From positions 22,294,359 to 22,358,358 of the forward strand of contig OZ024794.1 in NCBI GenBank assembly GCA_964017045.1: DNA of 64,000 bases, in the 5' to 3' direction. The position numbers and the translations under genes are program-made. Positions 11,266 to 22,186 of the stretch are shown here, one piece after another (position 1 is the first letter of the stretch; the number at the start of each line of letters is the position of its first letter). This DNA is from Omphiscola glabra (lineage: Eukaryota > Mollusca > Gastropoda > Lymnaeidae). The notes beneath the pieces were generated by a model that worked only from the letters and a program-made list of their open reading frames with translations, was not told the origin of the DNA and made no database searches.

Positions 11266-11454
11266 ACACCCGACACACCAGAGACACCCGACACACCAGA
11301 GGACACGTCCACCCCTGATCGCCGTCACAAGAAACTGAGGTCCAGATTTGGGGATAGTAAATCCGTCAGTTTTGCGTCCACCGAACTGGACGCAGATACG
11401 ACCACCTGGGACAGCTCTGCATATCAGGAAGCTACGTCAGAAGAAGAGGAAGAG
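11266..11454 (+). CDS. Probable internal coding exon, unknown protein
   Basis: I do not recognise the protein. The 189-bp segment (63 codons, phase 0 to phase 0) is bounded by a plausible acceptor (pyrimidine-leaning sequence ending ttattgcaccag) and a donor (gaagag|gtagga). It has more balanced codon use and higher GC than its surroundings. It starts with a low-complexity T-P-D-T-P-E repeat (residues 1-17), then a basic patch R-R-H-K-K-L-R-S-R-F (19-28). K-S-V-S-F at residues 32-36 resembles an RVxF-type docking motif for protein phosphatase 1. It ends in an acidic S-E-E-E-E-E run. The composition suggests a disordered region of a larger protein. Neighbouring exons are not visible, so strand and boundaries rest on splice signals and composition only. 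A fortuitous open frame remains possible. Confidence 0.5.
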
Positions 11455-12557
11455 GTAGGACAACAGATATATGGCTTCATAGATTTAACAATTAACTCGC
11501 CAGTAGTCTTCTCGCTTCCGGCCAGGGCTTCCCAAACTGTTGAAGGAAAGGTTAACAAACTTTTCCAAGGTGGGGGTCATATGTAGGCAAGGATGGTAAT
11601 CGTTGGTGAACGTTCTTATGCAAAGCACCCCTGCCTCAACCATGCTTCTGAGTTTGGGAACCACTGGCCTTATTATTTCGCTTAACATAACCAAAACTGC
11701 TGTGGTGGGGGGAGGGCTTGATGTTCTGCTATAGAATTAAATCTAACAATACTAATATCGTTGGCTTAAATTGATTCGGAAAGTAGAGATCAGCTGGATT
11801 TCCTAACGATTGGCTTATTAAATATGTCATCTTAGACTTAGCAAGAGGAAACACAGCTTGTGTGCAGCATAACTAACCCATGGAACAGTCACACATTACG
11901 TCACAAATACTCCTTAACATGTACACATATACTAAACCTTAACCTTGGCACCTTAACATATACACTTTAAGATAAACACCTTAACATATACTTCTTCACT
12001 CGTACACCCTAACACGTACCCTTGGACACACACACAGATCCTGTCACACCACGACATTGACACTGTAATATTGTGTGGTTTCAGTTCATCCATCACGACC
12101 TCTGACATCTAATCAATGCCAACAGCTCATCTGTACGCCTGTACACCACGCCTGTACACCAATCTTTACGCTCCTCTCATAACACCTTAGTTTCTCAAAT
12201 ATCAAACTTGCTAGTATCAAATGTAAACTGTTTGCTTTTGCTTTCGCCTTCAATGTATGTCCACTATGTCTGCCTCTCTCTTCCCATCCCTCACTGTCTG
12301 CCCCCCCTTACCAGTATATTTCCCTTTTCTCCCTTGTCCCCTCCGTTGCCTTTGTTGTCCCTATTAATCACTTCCCTTCCTTCAAATATATCTCCCTATC
12401 TCTCTGTCCCACACCTCCCTCTATCTCATCATTTTTTCTTCATGTATTTCAGAACACCAATGCCCTTATTTGTTGTTCCTTATCTCCCTTATTTCATCTT
12501 TTTTCTTTCTTACATTCTGTAGTATTTGTTACATTTCGGTCCAATATCCTTACCTAT
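11455..12557. other. Unassigned, possibly intronic
   Basis: Follows the putative donor at 11455. It contains a C/T-rich region at 12240-12500 that keeps a frame open without domain content. No other feature seen. Confidence 0.45.
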
Positions 12558-12850
12558 AAAAGTCAACTTATAAAACCAACTTTATAAACTTATAACACCA
12601 ACCAAAGTCAACTTATAACACCAACCTAAATCAATTTATAACACCAACCTAAGTCAACTTATAACACCAACCTAAGTCAACTTATATCACCAACCTAAGT
12701 CAACTTATAAAACTAACCTAAGTCAACTTATAAAACTAACCTAAGTCAACTTATAACACCAACCAAAGTCAACTTATAAAACAAACCAAAGTCAACTTAT
12801 AACACCAACCTAAGTCAACTTATAACATCAAACAAAGTCAACTTATCAAG
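12558..12850. repeat. 23-bp minisatellite, about 12 copies
   Basis: The unit includes caacttataacaccaaccta + agt. A lone diverged match to this monomer occurs near 42216-42236. Confidence 0.9.
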
Positions 12851-12910
12851 TTCAGTTGTCATGTTAAGTCCTCACAAAATCATGTATTTTTTCGTCTCTT
12901 TCCTTGCACT

Positions 12911-13160
12911 CTCTTGTGTGTCTCTCATCTACTCGTCAATTCATCACTACTTGCTTGTGTGTCTCTCATCTACTCACCAATACATCAATATCTCCTTGTG
13001 TGTCTCTCATCTACTCGCCAATCCATCACTACTTGCTTGTGTGTCTCTCATCTACTCACCAATACATCAATATCTCCTTGTGTGTCTCTCATCTACTCGC
13101 CAATCCATCACTACTTGCTTGTGTGTCTCTCACCTACTCGCCAATCCATTTATCCTTCAT
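12911..13160. repeat. 41-bp minisatellite with dimeric order
   Basis: Six copies, alternating an A form (gccaatccatcactacttgc) and a B form (accaatacatcaatatctcc) after a shared gtctctcatctactc core. The alternation makes an 82-bp higher-order unit. Confidence 0.9.
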
Positions 13161-13367
13161 CTAGTATATTCATATTCTCTTCCTTACTACCCTCAATTCC
13201 TTATAAGATCACGTGTCGTTGTCGACAACATTCCTCGTGTTTAAGTTTTCACGTCATTGTTTACAGAGTCTGATAACTTTGTTTTATAGAAAACATGTAA
13301 TGTTGACCTCAGTAACGTTGAACTGCTTAAATCTTGTTTTTTTTTTTGGTTTTTTTTTTTTATAACA

Positions 13368-13502
13368 TACACCCCTACCCTCCTCCCTCATTTATTGCTT
13401 ACACACACCCCGACCCGCCTCCCTTATTTGTTGCTTACACACACCCCGAGCCGCCTCCCTCATTCGTTGCTTATTCACGCCCCGACCCGCCTCCCCACAT
13501 GT
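13368..13502. repeat. 35-bp tandem repeat, about 3.5 copies
   Basis: The unit contains cacaccccgacccgcctccc followed by ttatttgttgctta. A T-rich homopolymer tract precedes it at 13337-13361. Confidence 0.85.
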
Positions 13503-13689
13503 GTTGTTTCTAATAAACGCAGGTTAATGTACAAAATTCTTCGAGTATTCACGGTATATTTATTTCTGAAGACTTTTCATGTTATGTAACCACTAAAGTT
13601 ATCACGTAATTTAAATACGTTACAGCAAGGTCCACCTCTCATCTAGTAATGTCCATATCTGCCTAATGCCTATGAATCAGTTTATTCAT

Positions 13690-13803
13690 TGACTTAACCC
13701 ACTAGCGAGGTTAACAAAAAGAGTGGTCACTTTTTTTCGGGAAAGAGCGTGGCAAAAAGATTGGCCAGCTGCGGGGGCGCACTAACCCTAGCTACGCCGC
13801 TGC
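13690..13803. mobile_element. Probable MITE fragment (cagtggcgtagctag-type end)
   Basis: The right edge, read on minus, gives cagcggcgtagctaggg, close to a TIR type common in invertebrate MITEs. The left edge ccactagcgaggtt is a weak inverted counterpart. No target duplication was identified. Confidence 0.35.
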
Positions 13804-13950
13804 CCCCGACGCCTGTGCCTTAAGTGAAACAAATTGGGACACTAATTATTTCATCATAGATCACGTTGGTCACGATCATCGGACTTCTAATAATATTTCT
13901 GTTGTGGTTTTTTTTATTTAAAACCCCTGTCAATGATGCTCTTGCATATT

Positions 13951-13993
13951 TCTAGCTTCACAGTAGCGCCGCCGCCTTCCCCATATTTCTAGT
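13951..13993. repeat. Solitary monomer of the 37-bp family
   Basis: A single, slightly diverged unit (agcttcacagtagcgccgcc …) lies about 600 bp left of the array at 14589. Confidence 0.8.
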
Positions 13994-14588
13994 GTTATGA
14001 AGGATGACGTGTTTTTAGCACGTCTATCTCGCGTCCCACGTGCATGACCCCTCGTGAACTCTCGTGACCGCCTTTGAAGTGTGGCTAGAAAAACTTATTT
14101 ACAACATGTAATCTAGTCAGGAGAATTGTCGAAAATAATAGAAGCTTCTGGATAAAACGGGAAGGCAAAACAATGTGTTAGGTGGTTCGAGAGACCTTAG
14201 TAGGAAATGCCTATAAAAAGGGCTGACCGATACAGAGGGGGAGAGATTTTCTTTTGATCACGAGTCGTGCAATGTGTCATTATTTAACTGTGTGTAGATT
14301 TTTCTATTTCCTGGTACTATTTTGTGCTCGTTGTATTTTTATATACAGTACCGGTACCAGCAAATCTGTAAGTTTATAATTTTAATCATATTTCTTTTGC
14401 TGTTATTATTTAATTGAAGTTCACAAATTAAAAAGTTATTAATTGCAATTAACTCTGGCCTTAATTGTCGTTTTATTTGTTATTATTTTTAACCTTTGGT
14501 ATCGTCCTTTATTATGGACTGTTTTTAGAACGAGCCCTAGACAAAACAACAGAGATTAAATTCTCCATCTATAACGGTCCGTAATACT
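13994..14588. other. Unassigned DNA
   Basis: Single-copy sequence between the solitary monomer and its array. No gene seen. Confidence 0.5.
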
Positions 14589-14912
14589 AGCGTCACAGTA
14601 GCGCCGCCCCTTCCCCATATTTCTAGCATCACAGTAGCCCCGCCCCTTCCCCATATTTCTAGCATCACAGTAGCGCCGCCCCCTTCCCCATATTTCTAGC
14701 TTCACAGTAGCGCCGCCCCCTTCCCCATATTTCTAGCTTCACAGTAGCGCCGCCCCCTTCCCCATATTTCTAGCTTCACAGTAGCACCGCCCCCTTCCCC
14801 ATATTTCTAGCTTCACAGTAGCGCCGCCCCCTTCCCCATATTTCTAGCGTCACAGTAGCCCCGCCCCCTTCCCCATATTTCTAGCATCACAGTAGCGCCG
14901 CCCCTTCCCCTA
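14589..14912. repeat. 36-37 bp minisatellite, about 9 copies
   Basis: The unit contains cacagtagcgccgcccccttc followed by cccatatttctagcttc. The same monomer stands alone at 13951. Copies differ at gcgtc/gcatc/gcttc and by one C. Confidence 0.95.
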
Positions 14913-15013
14913 ATCTTAAGTATATTCTGTATGGCATTGGTGCCAATCACTTATACTGTTATTGATAAGCTTTATATTACGAGAGAACTGTTGATGGATT
15001 CAACTCAAAGCAA

Positions 15014-15210
15014 CATCCATCAATGTACGATGACCTCCTGTCCATCAATGTACGATGACCTCCTGTCCATCAATGTACGATGACCTCCTGTCCATCAATG
15101 TACGATGACCTCCTGTCCATCAATGTACGATGACCTCCTGTCCATCAATGTACGATGACCTCCTGTCCATCAATGTACGATGACCTCCTGTCCATCAATG
15201 TACGATGACA
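15014..15210. repeat. 25-bp minisatellite seeded by a LINE fragment
   Basis: Eight copies of tccatcaatgtacgatgacc + tcctg. In frame the monomer encodes S-M-Y-D-D-L-L-S. The last copy continues without a break into the LINE reading S-M-Y-D-D-I-L-V-S-L-K-K-R-K-L. The array repeats the LINE's own codons. Confidence 0.92.
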
Positions 15211-15405
15211 TCCTGGTGTCTTTAAAAAAGCGCAAACTTGAGTGCTATGGCCACGTGACCAGAACACAAGGGCTCTCAAAGAAATCATGCAGGGCACAAC
15301 TAGAGGAGGGAGAAGAAGAAGCCAGAGAAAAAGATGGGAAGATAACATCAAAGAATGGACGGGACTAAATCTAGGCGATGCTTGGCGTCATAACTTTAGA
15401 TAGAG
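15190..15405 (+). mobile_element. LINE 3'-end coding relic
   Basis: C-terminal tail of a non-LTR retrotransposon ORF on the plus strand. Frame 1 reads Y-D-D-I-L-V-S-L-K-K-R-K-L then C-Y-G-H-V-T-R-T-Q-G-L-S-K-K. A frameshift near 15285 moves the match to I-M-Q-G-T-T-R-G-G-R-R-R-S-Q-R-K-R-W, then E-D-N-I-K-E-W-T-G-L-N-L-G-D-A-W-R-H-N-F-R and a stop. The K-K-R-K-L…Y-G-H-V-T-R and R-W-x-D-N-I-x-E-W-T-G motifs are typical of LINE C-termini. It lies between two minisatellites that both repeat its edge sequence. Non-functional. The family differs from the LINE at 4.8-8.0 kb. Confidence 0.85.
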
Positions 15406-15690
15406 TGCTTGGCGTCATCACTTTAGATAGAGTGCTTGGCGTCATAACTTTAGATAGAGTGCTTGGCGTCATAACTTTTGATAGAGTGCTTGGCGTCATA
15501 ACTTTAGATAGAGTGCTTGGCGTCATAACTTTAGATAGAGTGCTTGGCGTCATAACTTTAGATAGAGTGCTTGGCGTCATAACTTTAGATAGAGTGCTTG
15601 GCGTCATAACTTTAGAAAGAGTGCTTGGCGTCATAACTTTAGATAGAGTGCTTGGCGTCATAACTTTAGATAGAGTGCTTGGCGTCATAT
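15380..15690. repeat. 27-bp minisatellite at the other end of the LINE relic
   Basis: About 11.5 copies of tgcttggcgtcataacttta + gatagag. The first copy overlaps the LINE codons G-D-A-W-R-H-N-F-R, so this array also grew from LINE sequence. The period is divisible by 3, which leaves frames open on both strands (LGVITLDRV repeats). These are artefacts. Confidence 0.92.
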
Positions 15691-15699
15691 AACATAGTT

Positions 15700-18178
15700 T
15701 TATTTTATTTATTCTTTACCCGGCACCCGTACGTTCAGACGATAAAAATTCATTTGTATTTTAGATTTGAGATTGAAGCCGAGACCTAATACCAAACCAG
15801 CCGGGGCGCAGGACCAGCCGGGGCGCAGGCAGGTTCAATCTCGTTCAAACTGGGCTCTCTTGCCAGCCCACCTTTATATCCTGTTCCTTTTTTTTTAAAA
15901 CTCAATTTGAGGCTATAACAAACCCAACCCCCCCCCCCCCCCCCCCACCAAGAAAAAAAAAAAGGAAAAAAAAAAAAAAAGAAAGAAAAAACACAAACAA
16001 ACAAAATAATAAACCAGAATTGGTTTTGCTTTCACAATAATGTAACTCGTAAAGTAGTGAATTTCCTTATCTGCTCTTTAAACTCCTACAATGGGTCTTT
16101 CCCCCAGTGCACTTACAATGGCGTCTCTTTGTTCAGAGAATTTACGTGTCGTTTTGCCCCCACTGTCACCATGGCAACTATAGTTACCGTTTCGGTTACC
16201 CTGTAATTCAGATTTTTGTGACTATCGTTAAGGGAGTTAATTGGGTTCCCTCCAGCGATAGACGGCCGCCGGATGACGGATGAGATGGTCATTTACCGGT
16301 AACACGTTCATTCAACATCAATCTTCCTACCACGCTGTCCCACCGTCATGGGATATTGTTCCCCTTCAAATTGTTGTTTTTAACAACGATGTGTTCGGGT
16401 ACAACTGGTACAACGCATGTACATCATTCTATGACCGTGTCTTGGTACAACATTTTATCTGGCCTGACAGTGTTTTACCGACGTCCATGTAAGATGTTTG
16501 CCGTCTGCTTGTATTATCTATGTCTTTTATGTGGTCTGTTATGTGGTCTGCCATGTTGTCTGTTATGTGGTATGTATCTGATTATATTTCTAAATTATTC
16601 CAAATGCAGAGTTTCAGTTACGAAAATAAGCCAACTAAACTGGGGGGGGGGGGGGGGGGGGGGAGAAAGAGAGATCCTTTAAAAAAATGACGCAACAAAA
16701 CAGGGCGAAGAAAGGGCTTAACAAGTTAAAGAGAACATGACATCCATGCTATGTGGTTTTTAGGTCCCACAAATCCGAATCAGTTTGTTCTCCAAGTTAC
16801 CCTGTTCGGCGTATTGGTACAAGACACAATGGCGGTGATAGAAATAAATCCTTTCAGCCCTTGTGGTCCGCTTCTATTTAAAAGTGTTTTGAGATGGCGC
16901 ACTGCTTACCTTGTGCAATATTTACAAGACTTTGAACAAGTGGCACCCTTGTTTTCTCTTTCCCACACTAGTTACTCTAATTGTGTCCGTAAACTCATGC
17001 ACGTTACATCACGTCATCTCGCTAGCAGTATTGTGATTCAACATTAATAGAAACTAATGGAATTTTGTTCAGGTCACGTGTCCAATATTAAATCTCGAGT
17101 ATTAAGGCCAAAAGAAGTAATCTCAAATGTCTGTTGTCCACCTACTATTTTTCATATTTTTCATTTATTGTATCAATAAATAAGAACTAAATTCTCCTTT
17201 GATAACGTGAGACTGATGTGGCATGCAGTCAGATAAATCTAAACAAAAGAAGCTGATTAAATAGAAAGCTGAAACAATAAGATGATAACAGTCTACAGGG
17301 AATTAAAAAAATAAGATACATGGGGACTTTTGAGGATTCATATGTCACTCGCTTAAACATATATTTCTACGTTATTTTTATTTCCACGTATGATTGATTA
17401 GTCGTGTGAACTCCTCTCAGAAGTGGATCTAGCAAAATGATTTTTTTTTTTTTTTTTTTTTTTTTGGTGTTGATAATTTAAGTAGAAAATGTTTGATAAT
17501 TTTTTTCCCCCGTAAATTAAATGATTCCGTTACTAATAAGAGTTCATCCTTTTTTTTTTTTTACAAGACCCGCTCAGCCATTGCCATATGTTTGTCAAAG
17601 TGCCCGCTCTTATTCCGACCCTGCATACGCAGTAGTAGGACATCGTTTAACATTTTACAAAATAAATGAACGACTGTTGATAAATAATCACCAGCAAAAT
17701 ATGTAACGGGTATAGTTTGTACATTTATTTTATTGTAATATCTTCTGTTTGCACGACAGAACTAACGAAATAACTATCCATGGGCGTATCACAGGGTTAC
17801 AACTATACACATGTTCTATAAGCGCACAACGAGATGACCGTCATATATTTGTGTGTTCATTTACCGACTTGTGATTAAAACTAACATAACCAGGTTTTGT
17901 TGGGGGCCAGGATCTTGCGGGAAGGCATGAGAAAGACGTTCCTACAACGTTTTCTATGCCACAGGAACGCCGTTCCCGTTAGACGTCCTGCGGAACAGTC
18001 CTGTGCCATATACAAAGTTATGTTAGATTTATGCGTGCCCCATTATTTGTTGGATACGTCAATAAACCGACATTCCTGTCTGCTTGTCGTTATACTACGA
18101 CTGTTGTTAACTAACTGTTATGAAATGAACGACGGTATCTTCTCTGTCGAAGGGTTTTGTACCAGGTCATCGCTATGT
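15700..18178. other. Unassigned DNA with homopolymer tracts
   Basis: Contains a C run (about 15927-15947) followed by an A-rich tract, a G run of about 20 (16641-16663) and T runs (17440-17466, 17549-17562). Short open frames at 16280-17047 and 17897-18196 show no recognisable domain or splice context. Confidence 0.5.
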
Positions 18179-18432
18179 ACTCTCACTACGACATAGGGCA
18201 ATGCACTCTCACTACGACATAGGGCAATGGAATCTCACTACGACATAGGACAATGCGCTCTCACTACGACATAGGACAATGCGCTCTCACTACGACATAG
18301 GGCAATACACTCTAACTACGAGATAGGACAATGCACTCTCACTACGACATAGGACAATGCACTCTCACTACAACATAGTGCAATACACTCTCACTAGACA
18401 TAGGGCAATGCACTCTCACTACGACATAGGAC
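18179..18432. repeat. 26-bp minisatellite, about 10 copies
   Basis: The unit contains actctcactacgacataggg followed by caatgc. Confidence 0.93.
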
Positions 18433-18984
18433 AGTAGATTTCCTTGCCTATTATAGAAAATGAGAAATTAATTTTAAAAAATGTGTGTGTAACACTTGGA
18501 CCCACTGAGTATTTTCTCAAAATACCCGTACCTGGTGTAAAAAAAAACTGCACCCGGTTAAGCCCTAGTATATTACATTTCGGGGACTGGTGAGCTCCCT
18601 CCCACACATTTTTTCCCCAGTCTTGACCCCAGAATTTGTTTAATCCCGGTCAGTGTATTAAGAAACATTTGGACAAGTCAATGTCCTACACTGCATTATT
18701 TATGTTGAGTTGCAGACCTGGAACACTGCAGATAATGTTCGATAATTCTCAGGAGAATAGTGGGCGTGCTGGCTCCATACTTCCTTTCTTTAGTTTACTT
18801 AATCGTTGCAGTGGGGGTTTTTTGTTGCAAGGGAGGCTACAATGTGATTGTTCTTCAGCTTTGTTTTGGATGGGTTATCTGAAATGCAATTTTTTTTTAT
18901 ATTAGTTTATTTTACTACCTTTAATATCGAGAAGTATTTCGGTATAATATACCCAAATGTACTTAGGATTCGTTCTATCGACCT

Positions 18985-19072
18985 TTTTAGACCCCCCTCC
19001 CCCCTGTCACGAAGTGTCATAAAATCTTTACACCACCCCCCCCACTTTTTCCCTGTGTCACGTCACACCTAA
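18985..19072. mobile_element. Possible MITE remnant
   Basis: Pyrimidine-rich block with gtcacgaagtgtcata and a tgtcacgtcaca edge. It resembles the fragment at 19325-19445 and may be a decayed copy of the same MITE type. Confidence 0.3.
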
Positions 19073-19324
19073 TAAAATCAAAACATACATACACTTTTCA
19101 TAAATAAACTAAGATTTTGTTATATTTTTAAATATTTTTCCCATAATGGATAAGATGTAGCATTATTAGAAAACTGTGTGAGCTGTGACGCGAAACAACG
19201 AAGTCATCAACAAGCCGAATGTAAAATGGCCACAACCGTTTTTTGCGTCTTTTTAAAATTAATTAAATAAAGATTTTTCAAAATGAGAAAAGTTTTTATT
19301 TAAAAAATTTTTTTTTAAAAATAT

Positions 19325-19445
19325 GACCGCATCAATTTTTGATCCCTAAACACAAAACCCCCGTCCCAAAGTGTCACAAATGCTTGACCCCCCCCTCCCG
19401 CCCCCTTTCCCCCTTAGCATGACGTAATTTGCGAACGGCCCCTAA
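19325..19445. mobile_element. MITE end fragment (ggggccgttc-type)
   Basis: The right end, read on minus, is ggggccgttcgcaaattacg followed by tcatgc. The interior holds a caaagtgtcacaaa motif and C-rich stretches. This kind of end is common among small non-autonomous DNA transposons in invertebrates. A left end is not evident. Confidence 0.4.
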
Positions 19446-19675
19446 AGGGGAAATTGTTATAAAAAGTCAGCTTTTATAACAGTATAATAATGACTGTGAT
19501 TAAAAATGTCTAAAAAGGAAGACATAATAATAATGATAATGCCTAAAATAAGATAATTATTCTAACTAAAATAAAGATTCTTATATTTGAAATAGTCAGC
19601 AAATCCTTTAGGGAGATTAGAAAAGATAGTGAAGCCATTCAGTCGTGAATATGTGGTACACCTCATCTCAGCAAC
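19446..19675. other. Unassigned AT-rich DNA
   Basis: No feature recognised. Confidence 0.5.
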
Positions 19676-20072
19676 CACCACCGCTTCATCCCACCAACCA
19701 CCATTAATTCATCCTACCAACCACCACTACTTCATCCCACCAACCACCACTACTTCATCCCACCAACCACCACTACTTCATCCCACCAACCACCACTACT
19801 TCATCCCACCAACCACCACAACTTCATCCTACCAACCACCACAACTTCATCCCACCAACCACCACTACTTCATCCTACCAACCACCATTACTTCATCCCA
19901 CCAACCACCACTACTTCATCCCACCAACCACCACTACTTCATCCCACCAACCACCACTACTTCATCCCACCAACCACCACTACTTCATCCCACCAACCAC
20001 CACTACTTCATCCCACCAACCACCACTACTTCATCCTACCAACCACCACTACTTCATCCTACAATCACCACT
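19676..20072. repeat. 23-bp minisatellite, about 17 copies
   Basis: The unit is ttcatcccaccaaccaccac + tac. One frame stays open for 154 codons because the sequence lacks stop triplets. The product is pure repeat. Confidence 0.95.
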
Positions 20073-20150
20073 GCTTCCCACAACCTTAACTGAATATGAA
20101 GAATGTCTTTTCTGTGCACCACTTAAATGAAACAAATTGTTGGGTCAAAG

Positions 20151-20243
20151 CTGAATAAACCTGTCAACGCTGACTAAACCTGTCAACGCTGACTAAACCT
20201 GTCAACGCTGACTAAACCTGTCAAAGCTGACTAAACCTGTCAC
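20151..20243. repeat. 19-bp tandem repeat, 5 copies
   Basis: The unit is gctgactaaacctgtcaac, with single-base variants. Confidence 0.9.
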
Positions 20244-20856
20244 TGATCAATAAGCTAGTAATGTATGTGCAAACGCAAGCATTATTCTACCGCACATGAT
20301 AGACAGTTGTCTGTGTAAAAGCCCTGTGGGGTTGGGGGGTGGGAGGAAAATGCCAAACAATTGTTGGCAGCGATCCATTGATGTCTAAATGTGACGGTCG
20401 CACTCTGGTCTGTGGATGATAATTTTGTCATTCTAACTGTCGGGACCTCGCGGGACTTCAGTGAGCATGCCATCAATATACTCGCCACCTCCTCGGGGAG
20501 CACAATGTGCGGTTCATCGTGGCAACACTCCCGCGCGAGTGTGCTAGTGCTTTTGGAAGCTGCAGAATGCTTTATGTAACATTGTCAGCAGGTCGTTGGC
20601 AACGCATTTTACGGCATTGGTGATATCGTGGCATTACAGTTAAGTTAGCAGATCAGTATATGCCATGAATGTGAACAAAAATGGGGACATTTATCTTAGA
20701 ATCTCTTTCTTGGCCAAAAAGGTTATTGACATTTATGGGAGCAACGTTTTATCCTCTTTATATCACTGAACATTCTACGTGTTCTGTCTCTTTTCTGTTT
20801 GTCAGACTTTTCCAACACATTCTCAGTATGATCAACAAGCAGCTCAACATCCTCAA
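20244..20856. other. Unassigned DNA
   Basis: 20290-20580 is more GC-balanced than its surroundings and open on both strands for 60-70 codons, but I recognise no protein and no convincing splice sites. Confidence 0.4.
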
Positions 20857-20938
20857 CACATTTCCCAAAATCCTCCACACGCTTCCCAATATCCTCCACA
20901 CACTTCCCAATATCCTCAACGAACTTCCCAATATCCTG
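20857..20938. repeat. 21-bp tandem repeat, 4 copies
   Basis: The unit contains cctccacacacttcccaatat, with diverged flanking copies. Confidence 0.85.
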
Positions 20939-21673
20939 GCAAGTTGAAACCAGCACTGCATCATGTTAAGCCAAACATTTTCATCTCTCCAATGTTGTCG
21001 GACTCTCGACTTAACGATCCCGAAACATTGATAGTTTTCTTGTTTCTCTGATCTATTTATAGCGATCAAATTAAAATGTTTGAATGTTTGGACACAGCAG
21101 TATTGCATCTAGATTTATAATTATAGTCTGGTTATTTGCCTTTTTTTTAATGTTACAAAGAAAGCACATTCTTAAAAACTATATCTCGTGGCGGTAATTA
21201 AATTAACAACGGTTCTCATCTTACTGGTTGAATGAATTTTTCTTTAGCGAATGATTCCATTCCGGCTCATTATCTCATTTTAATGATTGCAACTCTAAAA
21301 AAAAATACGGTATTAAAAATACTTTTCTGTTGATTGGCAGAAATCTTTTTTTCTTACAACATTTCTTAAATCAAATGAAGTAGTTAACCGTAATTGGCAT
21401 CGTGAAATCATTGTAAATCTTTTTAGATTAAGAAGCCACGTCGATGAAACGTTCTATAAACTCTTAAATTGTTTGCCAGAGAGACGCTACTGGAATGTCT
21501 CTATCAATGGGAATTCTTTGGAATGTTTACTTCATCATGTCGGTAATGTAGTAAGTAACTTATATCTGTGACTTCAAGCGCCATTTAAAAAGAAAAAATA
21601 AAAGTCATTATATATATAGACGTGTGGTTCTCAAACTGTTTTAGTGCGCCGGAATTGCAGGAACTATCCACAT
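20939..21673. other. Unassigned DNA
   Basis: AT-rich. A ggttctcaaactg motif just before the hAT element at 21674 may be the edge of an older hAT remnant. Confidence 0.4.
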
Positions 21674-21827
21674 CAGCGTTCCCCCAAATGGCGGTCCGCG
21701 GGCAAGCACCGGCCCGCGAAGCCTTACGGTGCGGTTCCGCACAACGCGGGTGTTCATGGTCAAACTAAAGGTGCAACCTGGAAGCTTGGCGACGTGTCCG
21801 CCAAACTCAAAAGTTTGGGAAACGCTG
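21674..21827. mobile_element. hAT-type MITE with 8-bp target duplication
   Basis: The inverted ends are cagcgttcccccaaa and tttgggaaacgctg. It is flanked by atccacat (21666-21673) and atccacgt (21828-21835), a 7-of-8 match of the length typical for hAT insertions. The interior is GC-rich (ggtccgcgggc, ggcccgcg). No coding capacity, so it is non-autonomous. Confidence 0.85.
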
Positions 21828-21835
21828 ATCCACGT

Positions 21836-22186
21836 TGCACCGTGGGGGGAGGGGCGGGGCTTACCCGTATTCAGGCATACGCTATATATGCGGTTGTCTG
21901 ACTGGCATTTTTCTTAGGGGCGGCTAATTCCACAAAAATAAAAATTCTTTTAATGAGAAAAACAAAATGTTCACTTGACGCCCCATTTCGCTGCGTAATT
22001 TGATCAGTTTAAAAGCACATGTGTTTTACAATTGCTACTCATGATGAGCCAGGCCATGGCTGTAAGGCTAGCCCGGGAAAGCACGACACGCTTCTCTGGA
22101 GTTGAGTGAAGTAAGAAACGTACTGCCGAACATTCTCTCAGGCAATCACAGAATAGAATCTATGTCAAAAATACTTGACAAGTCAA
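21836..22186. other. Unassigned DNA
   Basis: No recognised feature. Confidence 0.5.

Noticed and set aside
15790..15860. Possible tRNA-like segment (ggttcaatctcgttc)
   Set aside because: No matching A box or foldable acceptor stem.
17897..18196. 99-codon plus-strand open frame
   Set aside because: No recognisable motif or splice signals, and it runs into the 26-bp array at its end.
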